From the NCBI GenBank assembly GCA_020975725.1, contig QXJR01000006.1, forward strand, positions 930,001 through 994,000: a stretch of 64,000 nt of DNA. The letters run 5' to 3'. Below, piece by piece: positions 22,306 through 32,149 of this stretch. Within the stretch, counting starts at the first letter, position 1. Each line of letters begins with the position of its first letter. The notes under the pieces were generated by a model. The model was not told the origin of the DNA. It made no database searches and saw nothing but the letters and a program-made list of their open reading frames with translations. Source of the DNA: Picocystis sp. L7. Its lineage: Eukaryota > Chlorophyta > Picocystophyceae > Picocystales > Picocystaceae. A program made the translations under genes and the position numbers.

Positions 22306-22493
22306 AGCCTCCCGTGGATCTCCCTTCCCGCGTTCTTTTGATGGGCTACGTCCCGTCGAGGATGGTCGAGCTTGCCCTCCCGTGGTCGAGGACGCTCGAT
22401 TGCTTGTAGCATATGGCGAAGAAAACGATTTTTACCCTGAGTAACAAGGGTCTTAGACCGACTTTTCCTTCACGACTCGTAGAGGATGCCCCC

Positions 22494-22521
22494 AAAAAAC
22501 GTCCTTATTAAGGACGTTTTT
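22494..22521. repeat. Subterminal hairpin near the right end of the Harbinger element
   Basis: Arms AAAAACGTCCTTA and its complement meet around TTATTAA, giving an almost perfect 28-base palindrome about 100 bp inside the right terminus. It could be a transposase binding site or a terminator; the role is not known. Confidence 0.6.
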
Positions 22522-22586
22522 CGGGTTTTTCGACTTTTCGGGGTTCGGAAAATTTGGGGCAACGGATAGATTCGTGAATATCGAGG

Positions 22587-22623
22587 CCCGATTTTTCATT
22601 TTTCCCGAAAAACGAATTCCTCT
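22587..22623 (-). repeat. Harbinger right terminal inverted repeat
   Basis: Inverse complement of 19102-19138 over 37 bases; followed directly by the ATT target triplet. Confidence 0.93.
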
Positions 22624-23535
22624 ATTGAAACCTTTTTGAAACAACACCAACAGGTATACAAAGCTATTCTGCAGAATTTACAGAAACAGGCAGACTCATT
22701 CCGTGAACTGCGAAACAACCGTACGCCACGTAGCTTCAAGCCAGGAGATTTGGTCAAGGTTCAGTATGGACTCAAAAGTCCTACTGACAAACACAAACTC
22801 GATCCCTACGATGTAGGTCCGTTCACCATTGCAGAGGAGTTGGGGAAAGGAGCGTATCGCCTGGAGCTACCCAACAACTCCCCATATTCTGATCGTATTA
22901 ATGCAGACCGCTTGGAAAAATGGGTGGATTCGGACCTCACAGTATTTCCTGCACATTCAGGACATCCGCAGCATGCATTACTGCCTCCAGACACTCAAGT
23001 GGAGCCAATTCATCACACCATCCGTTACTTGCTGCGAGATTATTCGTTGTTCCCAGCAGCCAACATTCGATATTGGGTCCAAACGGACTCCGTCTCGACC
23101 CCGTTCATGTGGATCGATGAAACAAGCTATCTTTTGGAAGAATTCCTCTCATTGGAAGAAACAAATGGCTGCATACCAGAAACAGGTATAACACAGATCA
23201 ACTTTCAGCATGTTAAACAGCACAAACAACAGGTATATTTGCAGAGTCCTGCACCCATCATGGTCAACACCTGGACCTCAAGCCACCTGCCCATGCAAGT
23301 CCGTAAACGACCGCGGTTCAAACCACCTGCTAACGAGCCGCATGCCGTGGTACAGGACCTCTTCCATGTCACCGATGACAAATCAGAATTCTACCAGGGA
23401 ACAGTGATCTAGAAGCATGACAAGAGATGCCGTGTGCAATGGACAGATGGATATGAATCAACACATACCGTGGCAGAAATTCAGACCATGCTCTATGACC
23501 CCATCAGTTACATTTATGATTTCAATCATGCTTAG
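22624..23535 (+). mobile_element. Ty3-type retrotransposon remnant: integrase C-terminal part and tail
   Basis: Fossil fragment, truncated at its left by the Harbinger element. It encodes the region after the integrase core: KPGDLVKVQYGLKSPTDKHK, DPYDVGPFTIAEELGKGAYR, INADRLEKW and the tail DETSYLLEEFLSLEETNGCI. It aligns along its length with the corresponding part of the complete Ty3 element at 37.3-45.05 kb (KVKVQYGLKGPANKHK, IHADRLEHW, LPLEEHNGCIP) but differs at many residues, so it belongs to a related, older subfamily. It is a broken remnant; gag, protease, RT and the methyltransferase part are absent here. Confidence 0.88.
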
Positions 23536-23586
23536 GTGTGTCAGTTAGTGACAGGAACCAGGAGAATGTAGGCCCCATAGGCCCTA

Positions 23587-24373
23587 CACCCCACCGCCAC
23601 TTTTTCTTCATAGGGAGAGAGGGGGTGTCGCTGTGGGATCCGTGGAGCCTCCGGAGGACCTCTCCAGTCGTTGCTCTTCCAATCGAAGTTGTAGAGCACT
23701 CCGTTTTGAGGGGTTTGGATCGATGGACCCCGACCTGGTTCGGCCCGTGCAAGAGCAGGGAGGCCCGTGCACGTCCCAGGGTCTTTCGGGGCTGGATCCT
23801 GCCTCGTTTCCCCTGGCGGGTGCTCCTTCCTTTCGACGCGCGTATCTCTTCGAATATGGGTTCCAATCGAGCGAACGATGGTTGATTGGATAGGTCTCGG
23901 CGCGTTCTTTCGAACGATGCTCTCAACATGGCGACATTCTGCCTGGCGCGATTTCTACAGGCGAAAAACCACCGGCAGGTGGTGGGGACCCCAAACGGCA
24001 CCGCTGCTGCGCACCTTCCCAACGGCAGCCAGGCATCCACAAAGAACCGGAGCGCCAAACCCGGGGAAAGGAAAGACGGAGAGATAGAACACCTTCATGA
24101 GAAAAAGCACATCGAGAGTCGATGCTCCTGGTGCCATGAAGCGCATGTTCAACCGCCTGGCCAAAACGCCCAAAAAAGGGTGAATTTGGAGAACTCCCCA
24201 AGCCAGCCGCGCCGAGTTCACCCAGAAGACAGACGATCCAGGACCAACCAAGCGCAGATTCGGATTCTCCTCGTCGAATCACCTGGAAACACCACAAAAA
24301 AGAAGGGGGAACAGGCCTGATGTGAAGAAAAAGCCCGAGGACTCACGCTCCCCCCAAGTGGCGGTGGGGTGGG
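23587..24373. mobile_element. TA-flanked 787-bp repeat with short inverted ends, copy A
   Basis: Bounded by TA on both sides (23585-23586 and 24374-24375). The left end CACCCCACCGCCACTT matches the inverse of the right end AAGTGGCGGTGGGGTGGG. Both features fit a Tc1/mariner-type or other TA-targeting non-autonomous element. A 144-codon frame inside (23886-24320) has an RCSWCHEAH motif but no recognised family. The sequence recurs, apparently identically, at 26407. Confidence 0.75.
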
Positions 24374-24694
24374 TACGTGGGGGGCGTTTCGGGATCTGCT
24401 GGATTGGGGGGGGGCGTGGCGCCCAAAGTACGAGGTATTTGGTCCTGAAATTCAAACCGTACATGATCCATGGGGCGTACAGCTCACCTACCAAATCTCG
24501 TTGTCCTACCATCACTCTGTGAGTGGCAGTGCCCCCGAGGGTCACCGCTGGTAGGTATGACAGGACTGGAGGGGGGGTACTTTCAGCCCCCCTCCCCAGG
24601 CACACAGAGGCAACGAGTGGAAGCTTTGGGGTGGAATCGAAAGAGGAAAGAACAAATTCAGCACCGACAGGATTTCAAGGCAAAACGCTTCGTG

Positions 24695-25798
24695 ATGGGG
24701 AAGAAGCGCACAAAAAAGCCATCACCAGGCCTCATGGAGGAAGCGGCCATCCAGGCCACCAAAGCGGCGTACAAGGTGCTGAGTGGGAATCTCTCCGCCA
24801 CGTCCAAGGTTATGAAGCGGAGTTGGGTGACAGTGAAGTCTTGGGTGAAGGATCGTAAGCCCAAAGCTTCCCCCTCTTCGAAACGCCGTTCCCTCTCTTA
24901 TGCCCGTGGTCATGACAAGTGGCTGTGCAACTTGCTCAAGTCTCGTGCACTTGAAGGCCAGGCCATGGGGACAAGGGACGTCATGAACGAGTGGGAAGCA
25001 CGGTACGGACGGAGAGTACCGTTGAGGACCTTGCAACGGCTGTTGAAGGATTTGGGGGTGAAGACCAAGGTCCAAAAAAAGGTGATGAAGTTGCAGGCCT
25101 CACACAAGGCCAATAGAGTGAAGTTTGCGGAACGGCACTTGGGGGATGATTTTGAGCGGGTTCTTTTCACGGATGCCCACCAAATTTACCTGGGAACCAC
25201 CAAGCACAAAGGCTCCAAACGAACCCTAGTCCCTCCTGGTACCACACCCCTCGTGGAGTACAACAAGGCCCCCCCAAGAATCAAAGTGTATGGTGGGGTG
25301 TGTGCTCGTGGACTCACAGGCCTAATGACAGTCACGGGGACCACAGGGCAGCCTTGTGCCTTCAAGGATGGACAAGGGAAGGTGTCCAAGGGTGTAGGAC
25401 AGCAGGAGTATGCAGAAAAAGTCCTCCCTTGGCTGATGAAGGAGGGCACCAGGTTGTACAAGAAGGCCCCCTGGACCTTTCAACAGGATGGGGATGGGGC
25501 CCATCGATCGAAGGCCACCATTCTCAAGTTGGTGGAGCTCTCCACTCAAGCTCACGTGGATCTCATGTTGGATTGGCCCTCTCTCAGCCCTGATCTCAGT
25601 CCCATTGAAAACGTGTGGTCTTGCTTGGACAGGAGGGTGGAAGCCATGAGACCCACCACATTGGAAGAGCTCAAAACCTGCACCTTTCGTGCATGGAAGG
25701 AGCTCTCCAAAGAGGGGCTAGGTTCCAAGCTCCTCAAAACCATGCCTAAGAGGCTTGAAGAGGTCATCCTTAACCGTGGTGGCTTCACCAAGTATTGA
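24695..25798 (+). CDS. Tc1/mariner-superfamily transposase (DD39E spacing)
   Basis: A 367-residue transposase. The N-terminal half holds a helix-turn-helix (AAYKVLSGNLSATSKVMKRS, WVTVKSWVKDR) and a second one (RRVPLRTLQRLLKDLGVKTK). The catalytic part shows RVLFTDAHQIYLG (D160), PWTFQQDGDGAHRSKAT (D265) and DWPSLSPDLSPIENVWSCLD (E305). The second D and the E are separated by 39 residues, outside the common DD34D/E groups. No stop or frameshift is seen. The ATG at 24695 gives a family-like length; upstream in-frame ATGs at 24557 and 24470 are possible. I could not find terminal repeats close to the gene. The gene is enclosed by the two TA-flanked repeats, which may or may not belong to it. Confidence 0.88.
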   Translation: MGKKRTKKPSPGLMEEAAIQATKAAYKVLSGNLSATSKVMKRSWVTVKSWVKDRKPKASPSSKRRSLSYARGHDKWLCNLLKSRALEGQAMGTRDVMNEWEARYGRRVPLRTLQRLLKDLGVKTKVQKKVMKLQASHKANRVKFAERHLGDDFERVLFTDAHQIYLGTTKHKGSKRTLVPPGTTPLVEYNKAPPRIKVYGGVCARGLTGLMTVTGTTGQPCAFKDGQGKVSKGVGQQEYAEKVLPWLMKEGTRLYKKAPWTFQQDGDGAHRSKATILKLVELSTQAHVDLMLDWPSLSPDLSPIENVWSCLDRRVEAMRPTTLEELKTCTFRAWKELSKEGLGSKLLKTMPKRLEEVILNRGGFTKY

Positions 25799-26406
25799 TT
25801 GCCTCCCATGAGAAAATGGCTTTTCTTGTAATTTGACTTGAAAGTTTCTGTCAGTTTTTCCTACCGTTTCTCGCTCAAAACCAGGCACCCCCATGGACTC
25901 GTGTGTGGGGCTCCTGCGGACGTGTGGCAGCTCCACGCAGATCAAATCAACTAATGGAGCCCCTGTGAACGCCTGCATGCAACTGAAACGGCTTGAGAAG
26001 GCCAGTCTGGGGCTCGGTCCTGTTGATGGGACTCATGGGACCTCTCAACACACACCCCCAGGCTTCCCTCCCCAGGCTCTCGGGGAGGCGTGTGAAGGCG
26101 GATCGTAACCAAACTCGGTGAGCGCCACCTCTGACATGTGATTCAACTACCCTCCAGTTTTTGTGTCCCCAAACGTCGTGGTTCGTACGATATGCCGATA
26201 AGCCTCTCCCTGGAGGACAGGCCTGAATTACTGAGTTTCGGCCTGTTTTCAGCACCAAACTGTGGTCGTCCTTTCTCAGCCACCACATTGTTTGAAGAGA
26301 TACCCATCCATCACTGGATTCCTCCCGCCCACGTGATGGGTCACCCGGATTTTCGTAGCCATCCAAGGCGCAGTGCGTCCACGGTGGCCTCGGCAGCAAG
26401 CCCTTA
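25799..26406. other. 3' flank of the mariner-like gene, nothing recognised
   Basis: About 600 bp between the transposase stop and repeat copy B. No clear frame or terminal repeat. Confidence 0.4.
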
Positions 26407-27184
26407 CCCACCCCACCGCCACTTTTTCTTCATAGGGAGAGAGGGGGTGTCGCTGTGGGATCCGTGGAGCCTCCGGAGGACCTCTCCAGTCGTTGCTCTT
26501 CCAATCGAAGTTGTAGAGCACTCCGTTTTGAGGGGTTTGGATCGATGGACCCCGACCTGGTTCGGCCCGTGCAAGAGCAGGGAGGCCCGTGCACGTCCCA
26601 GGGTCTTTCGGGGCTGGATCCTGCCTCGTTTCCCCTGGCGGGTGCTCCTTCCTTTCGACGCGCGTATCTCTTCGAATATGGGTTCCAATCGAGCGAACGA
26701 TGGTTGATTGGATAGGTCTCGGCGCGTTCTTTCGAACGATGCTCTCAACATGGCGACATTCTGCCTGGCGCGATTTCTACAGGCGAAAAACCACCGGCAG
26801 GTGGTGGGGACCCCAAACGGCACCGCTGCTGCGCACCTTCCCAACGGCAGCCAGGCATCCACAAAGAACCGGAGCGCCAAACCCGGGGAAAGGAAAGACG
26901 GAGAGATAGAACACCTTCATGAGAAAAAGCACATCGAGAGTCGATGCTCCTGGTGCCATGAAGCGCATGTTCAACCGCCTGGCCAAAACGCCCAAAAAAG
27001 GGTGAATTTGGAGAACTCCCCAAGCCAGCCGCGCCGAGTTCACCCAGAAGACAGACGATCCAGGACCAACCAAGCGCAGATTCGGATTCTCCTCGTCGAA
27101 TCACCTGGAAACACCACAAAAAAGAAGGGGGAACAGGCCTGATGTGAAGAAAAAGCCCGAGGACTCACGCTCCCCCCAAGTGGC
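26407..27184. mobile_element. TA-flanked repeat, copy B (right end cut by the MULE)
   Basis: Begins after TA with CCCACCCCACCGCCACTT and follows copy A without a difference that I can see. It ends at TGGC, a few bases before its own terminus, where the MULE inverted repeat begins. Direct orientation with respect to copy A. Near-identity means very recent spread or duplication. Confidence 0.85.
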
Positions 27185-28360
27185 CGGTTTATCTATTTGT
27201 AGCCAGGCTACAAATTAGCCAGTTTTTTCCTCTGCGGGATCAACCACCGTCCGTTCCATTCGAACCAAACATCGAGGAGTAAATATACACTTTTGAACAA
27301 AAGATGCAGAGGAACGAGGATTCCTCCTCGTGTCTTCGAAATATTCGCTTGAACGATTCACCGATTCATCGATCGCCTGTCTCGAAAGCGACAACTGCCG
27401 CAGAGCGATTCCCGCTCCATTGTGAGGCGAAGGGGGGGCACCCTTGGGTCTCACCGGAGGACAAGGAAACGACTAAGCCAAAACAACCAAAGGACTCATA
27501 CATTGATCGACCTGCTGAGCCATTTCCGACGACTTTCCCGCCACAGACCACCGCGAAAGAACGCGAACACAGCCGAGAAAAAGACGGACGTCGATCAACA
27601 CGTCTCGGCAGCCTGTTCACACCCGCCAGCAGCAACCGAAAAGACAGCAGGCGCCGACCGTGGGTGTTGTTGCGGGCTGCATTTGCGACATCCAGGACAG
27701 CAGGTGACGGTATCGGACAGCCAGGTGGGCTGCTTTGGAGGCATCCAGGACAGCAGGTGACGGCATCGGACAGCCAGGTGGGCTGCTTTGGAGGCATCCA
27801 GGACAGCAGGTGACGGCATCGGACAGCCAGGTGGGCTGCTTTGGAGGCATCCAGGACAGCAGGTGACGGTAATAGAGGCAGCCAGGTGGGCTGCTTTGGA
27901 GGCATCCAGGACAGCAGGTGACGGCATCGGACAGCCAGGTGGGCTGCTTTGGAGGCATCCAGGACAGCAGGTGACGGCATCGGACAGCCAGGTGGGCTGC
28001 TTTGGAGGCATCCAGGACAGCAGGTGACGGCATCGGACAGCCAGGTGGGCTGCTTTGGAGGCATCCAGGACAGCAGGTGACGGCATCGGACAGCCAGGTG
28101 GGCTGCTTTGGAGGCATCCAGGACAGCAGGTGACGGCATCGGACAGCCAGGTGGGCTGCTTTGGAGGCATCCAGGACAGCAGGTGACGGCATCGGACAGC
28201 CAGGTGGGCTGCTTTGGAGGCATCCAGGACAGCAGGTGACGGCATCGGACAGCCAGGTGGGCTGCTTTGGAGGCATCCAGGACAGCAGGTGACGGCATCG
28301 GACAGCCAGGTGGGCTGCTTTGGAGGCATCCAGGACAGCAGGTGACGGTAATTGAGGCAG
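27185..28360 (+). repeat. MULE copy 1 left terminal inverted repeat
   Basis: Outer 500 bp followed by the 53-bp array; inverse complement of 30866-31988 apart from one extra unit. Confidence 0.92.
27689..28360. repeat. 53-bp tandem array, left arm (about 12.7 units)
   Basis: Unit starts CATCCAGGACAGCAGGTGAC, then GGCATCGGACAGCCAGG and TGGGCTGCTTTGGAGG. A variant unit has GTAATAGAGGCAGCC or GTAATTGAGGCAGCC in place of the middle part. Because 53 is not a multiple of three, all frames are open through the array, which explains the long proline/serine-rich chance frames. Confidence 0.95.
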
Positions 28361-28490
28361 CCAGGTGGGCTGCAGTTAAGAGCCACCTTTGAAAGTTGGT
28401 TGGAAAAGAGTTAAGGAGGTTGAGCTGGAGTGTGCTGTAAATGTGGTAAATGACTTCATCTTCTCAACAGCTGCATCTGCTATCCTTGAA

Positions 28491-30842
28491 CTACTTATGA
28501 ATCTCCGTACATGGCCTCCGCCTTTTTTGCTGTGGTCTCCCCCTGCCACGTACCGATGGAGGGTTTAACATTTGGCATGCTCCTTGCGCATGGATTGGAA
28601 CGTTAGGGGGTGACCCAAGCGATGAGTGTTTTTCTACTATGGTGGCTGCAAGTTTGTCAAGTTCCCTTAGTACGATGTCGGTAGTGCTTTGATCATTCAC
28701 ACATGATGCCAACTCACATACATATTTGGCCTTTTGTTGGATTGCTACATAAACTTGTTCTTTTGTTTGCAATTCTTTCTCTCTAATGGCCAATAACTCA
28801 ACATTTGGAGCATTGCTTGTTGAGTAAAAGTCTTTATATGCATTCAATGTTCGTTGGTTGCATTCAAGCTTCCAATTTTCATTGAATTCATCACCATTGA
28901 ATGAGAAGATTTGCTTGTGAATATAGAGAGCCAACATATGCCTACAAGGCAAGCCCATGTTTAAGCTATATTGGCATGAACATCTCCCAAGGGAAGTTGA
29001 GCGGCTGTCCAATCTTGATGATATTCCTAGCTCCGCATCCAAAGAATTGGTAGTTTCAATGGTTTGCTCGGTAGCTTCATTAGCACCCTCCATACGGACA
29101 CTATTTGGCTCGTTGTGAGTCGAATTTGTACGAATTCTTTGAACACGATATTGTTCACTTGCCATCCCACCTTCTTTACTCACAAGGTAATATTGTGCTT
29201 GGTTTAGTTGCCCGCTCAGATGACGCCATGCAAATGGAGTGATGAAATCAGCCGCACTATCAAGAAGAGGTGAATGCAAAATCTGGCTAGCTTGAAATAG
29301 TCTCCCATGTAGAACACGCATATAATTTTCACTCATTTTCTCATTGGCGTATTCAGACAACTTGTTCAACAAGTGAGTTAACGAACTCCGAGAGGAAAGA
29401 AACCCCTTGATGGCAGCGTGTATAGATTCTGACCGTTGAGTGGAATGAGCCCCTTGAGTGAAATGTTGCCAAGTCCATCTACTAGCCCATTGTCTCCTTT
29501 TTGCATACATCATATCTAAGTACCTTGTTGCTTTTTGTGTCGTCGTCCACTTTTTAGAAGGCATAGTTGAAGAGCCCATTGATTTGCCGTCTGCTTGGTA
29601 TGTCCCTTCATCGAGTGGGGCCTCTACTTGGGACGTTTTCCAATCATTGTGATCTTCGAAAGATGTACCTTCAGCACGTTTTCCACCCTTGTTGGCCCTC
29701 TCTGCTAGAACCTTCGAAACAAGCTCCTTGAGCTGTTCAAAATTTCTCTCAAATGATTCGATTGACCGGGCATCCGAGTCCATTGCTATCTCCCAGAATA
29801 ACTTGCGAAATGTGGACCATGAATTCCCAAGAATCGGCTTCAAGTTCTTCACCACGTTTTGTGCAAAGTGCCATAGGCATAGCAAATGAGTTACTTCCGG
29901 CCATGTACTCTTCAATGCATATGCCATCGCTTGGTCACCATCTGTCAACACCACACGGGGTGCATGACCATTTGAAGCATCCTCGAGGGATTTGAAAACC
30001 CACTCAAAATCTTCAACGGTCTCTTGCACGAGCAAAGAGCAAGCAACAATGACCGTCATCCCATTTGCATTAGTTGTACAAAAACACCCAAGCTTCATCC
30101 CATGTCTGTTCGTGGCATGACTAGTATCATAAAGAAGAACCCGCGAACTCGAAGCTTTGATCCACGCCTCTTTACCCTCCTCGAGGGTGAAGAATGCCCT
30201 CGACAATCTTCCTTCATTATCGCAATGAATGTTCCACGACTTGCTATCATGACGGTTGCGAAGTAGATTTAGAAAGTCACTACAATCTCTTGCTTTTTCC
30301 CCCAAAGAAGGTGCCAACTTGTTACAAACATCCTTGTATGTCCACATTGGTGTTTCTCCTTTGTCTTTCATCATTTGTTGTAAGCTCACATGTATATCTC
30401 GCATCCGCATACCCGATCGTAACAAGGATTGCCCATAATCCAATACTTCATTGGGAATGGTCCGTTCCGGGGGTATTACCCGCAATTCACCCACATGATC
30501 CTCCTTGAACAATTCATGGTTGTGAACTAGGGAAATAAAACGTTTCAAGTACCATTTGCCATCACGTTCCTCAACGATGAACCCATAGGGGCAACCATTA
30601 CATTGAGTTGTTGTTCGCCGTATATGGGCTTGAGAGGGGCGGTTGCCACTTCTGCGACACAAGATTTTCTTCCTTTGTCCAGATTTTTTTGTAGCCGGTA
30701 TCGACCCACCAAACCGAACCCACGATTTACCATCTTCACACAAACTTAAAAATGTGTTCACTTCACACAAAGCCCCCTCAGCCGTAGACCAAGGGCCCTG
30801 TGGGAAGCCAACAGGCCCAATATGGAGTAAACTTTGCTCCAT
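28491..30842 (-). CDS. MULE transposase with SWIM zinc finger
   Basis: A 783-residue transposase from the ATG at 30842 (MEQSLLHIGPVGFPQG); the frame is open into the array upstream, but that part is repeat. The N-terminal region carries a FAR1/WRKY-like zinc element (CNGCPYGFIVEERDGKWYLK ... HNHEL). The MULE DDE core follows: LLYDTSHATNRHGMKLGCF near residue 238, VVLTDGDQAMAYALKSTWPE near 299, and LCLWHFAQNVVKNLKP. A SWIM finger lies near 620-634 (CSCQYSLNMGLPCRH). No stop or frameshift, so it may be functional. It cuts and pastes the element via the long inverted repeats. The second copy at 61699 is almost identical. Confidence 0.93.
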   Translation of the reverse strand: MEQSLLHIGPVGFPQGPWSTAEGALCEVNTFLSLCEDGKSWVRFGGSIPATKKSGQRKKILCRRSGNRPSQAHIRRTTTQCNGCPYGFIVEERDGKWYLKRFISLVHNHELFKEDHVGELRVIPPERTIPNEVLDYGQSLLRSGMRMRDIHVSLQQMMKDKGETPMWTYKDVCNKLAPSLGEKARDCSDFLNLLRNRHDSKSWNIHCDNEGRLSRAFFTLEEGKEAWIKASSSRVLLYDTSHATNRHGMKLGCFCTTNANGMTVIVACSLLVQETVEDFEWVFKSLEDASNGHAPRVVLTDGDQAMAYALKSTWPEVTHLLCLWHFAQNVVKNLKPILGNSWSTFRKLFWEIAMDSDARSIESFERNFEQLKELVSKVLAERANKGGKRAEGTSFEDHNDWKTSQVEAPLDEGTYQADGKSMGSSTMPSKKWTTTQKATRYLDMMYAKRRQWASRWTWQHFTQGAHSTQRSESIHAAIKGFLSSRSSLTHLLNKLSEYANEKMSENYMRVLHGRLFQASQILHSPLLDSAADFITPFAWRHLSGQLNQAQYYLVSKEGGMASEQYRVQRIRTNSTHNEPNSVRMEGANEATEQTIETTNSLDAELGISSRLDSRSTSLGRCSCQYSLNMGLPCRHMLALYIHKQIFSFNGDEFNENWKLECNQRTLNAYKDFYSTSNAPNVELLAIREKELQTKEQVYVAIQQKAKYVCELASCVNDQSTTDIVLRELDKLAATIVEKHSSLGSPPNVPIHAQGACQMLNPPSVRGRGRPQQKRRRPCTEIHK

Positions 30843-30865
30843 GTGCTGAATGGGACCCAAGAGAT

Positions 30866-31988
30866 CTGCCTCAATTACCGGCACCTGCTGTCCTGGAAGC
30901 CTCCAAAGCAGCCCACCTGGCTGTCCGATGCCGTCACCTGCTGTCCTGGAAGCCTCCAAAGCAGCCCACCTGGCTGTCCGATGCCGTCACCTGCTGTCCT
31001 GGAAGCCTCCAAAGCAGCCCACCTGGCTGTCCGATGCCGTCACCTGCTGTCCTGGAAGCCTCCAAAGCAGCCCACCTGGCTGTCCGATGCCGTCACCTGC
31101 TGTCCTGGATGCCTCCAAAGCAGCCCACCTGGCTGTCCGATGCCGTCACCTGCTGTCCTGGATGCCTCCAAAGCAGCCCACCTGGCTGTCCGATGCCGTC
31201 ACCTGCTGTCCTGGAAGCCTCCAAAGCAGCCCACCTGGCTGTCCGATGCCGTCACCTGCTGTCCTGGAAGCCTCCAAAGCAGCCCACCTGGCTGCCTCAA
31301 TTACCGTCACCTGCTGTCCTGGATGCCTCCAAAGCAGCCCACCTGGCTGTCCGATGCCGTCACCTGCTGTCCTGGATGCCTCCAAAGCAGCCCACCTGGC
31401 TGTCCGATGCCGTCACCTGCTGTCCTGGATGCCTCCAAAGCAGCCCACCTGGCTGTCCGATACCGTCACCTGCTGTCCTGGATGTCGCAAATGCAGCCCG
31501 CAACAACACCCACGGTCGGCGCCTGCTGTCTTTTCGGTTGCTGCTGGCGGGTGTGAACAGGCTGCCGAGACGTGTTGATCGACGTCCGTCTTTTTCTCGG
31601 CTGTGTTCGCGTTCTTTCGCGGTGGTCTGTGGCGGGAAAGTCGTCGGAAATGGCTCGGCAGGTCGATCAATGTATGAGTCCTTTGGTTGTTTTGGCTTAG
31701 TCGTTTCCTTGTCCTCCGGTGAGACCCAAGGGTGCCCCCCCTTCGCCTCACAATGGAGCGGGAATCGCTCTGCGGCAGTTGTCGCTTTCGAGACAGGCGA
31801 TCGATGAATCGGTGAATCGTTCAAGCGAATATTTCGAAGACACGAGGAGGAATCCTCGTTCCTCTGCATCTTTTGTTCAAAAGTGTATATTTACTCCTCG
31901 ATGTTTGGTTCGAATGGAACGGACGGTGGTTGATCCCGCAGAGGAAAAAACTGGCTAATTTGTAGCCTGGCTACAAATAGATAAATCG
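30866..31988 (-). repeat. MULE copy 1 right terminal inverted repeat
   Basis: Array of about 11.7 units (30866-31484) followed by the 500-bp outer part; inverse complement of the left arm. Many units here have CTTCC instead of CATCC at the unit start (read on the minus strand). Confidence 0.92.
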
Positions 31989-32149
31989 TCTCGATACCAT
32001 GTCTTTCCTTCCTCTCGTGCCATCTCCTCGTCGGTCTCACTGAGGTTCGGGACGGGAGTTATCCTTCGAGTTAAGTGACCTGGCGGCGGCCCACAATCGT
32101 CCATCGACGCCATCACGAGCCGCACTTGCTTGTGCCTCGTTGTGTCAAC

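Larger units (their letters stand above)
19102..22623. mobile_element. PIF/Harbinger DNA transposon, complete (3.5 kb)
   Basis: The ends are 37-bp perfect inverted repeats beginning AGAGGAATTCG, flanked by the direct triplet ATT on both sides (19099-19101 and 22624-22626). A 3-bp target duplication is the Harbinger hallmark, although TTA/TAA is more usual. Inside are the two proteins of the superfamily, a Myb/SANT-like protein (+) and a DDE transposase (-), arranged convergently. A trinucleotide-rich minisatellite lies between their 3' ends. Both frames are intact, so the element looks potentially active. It joins an LTR fragment on its left to Ty3 pol sequence on its right. Confidence 0.9.
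27185..31988. mobile_element. Mutator-like element (MULE), complete copy 1, 4.8 kb
   Basis: Ends are long inverted repeats starting CGRTTTATCTATTTGTAGCC (left 27185-28360, right 30866-31988), enclosing one intact MULE transposase gene on the minus strand. Each arm has a unique outer part of about 500 bp and an inner array of 53-bp units. The left arm is 1176 bp and the right 1123 bp, a difference of exactly one repeat unit. No matching 8-11 bp target duplication is visible at the outer borders. The left border cuts repeat copy B and the right border lies about 160 bp before the RPS6 copy 2 start codon. The same element occurs at 60551. Confidence 0.92.

Noticed and set aside
24358-26422. Reading the mariner-like gene as an element bounded by the inverted GTGGCGGTGGGGTGGG ends of the two neighbouring repeats
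   Set aside because: Those ends face the wrong way (TA lies on the inner side), so they belong to the 787-bp repeats, not to an element between them.
27366-28386. Long minus-strand frames rich in CCPGCLQSSPPGC repeats (also 30800-31807 and 60732-61707)
   Set aside because: They are translations of the 53-bp tandem array and outer MULE repeat; a 53-bp unit keeps all frames open. No start context or family.
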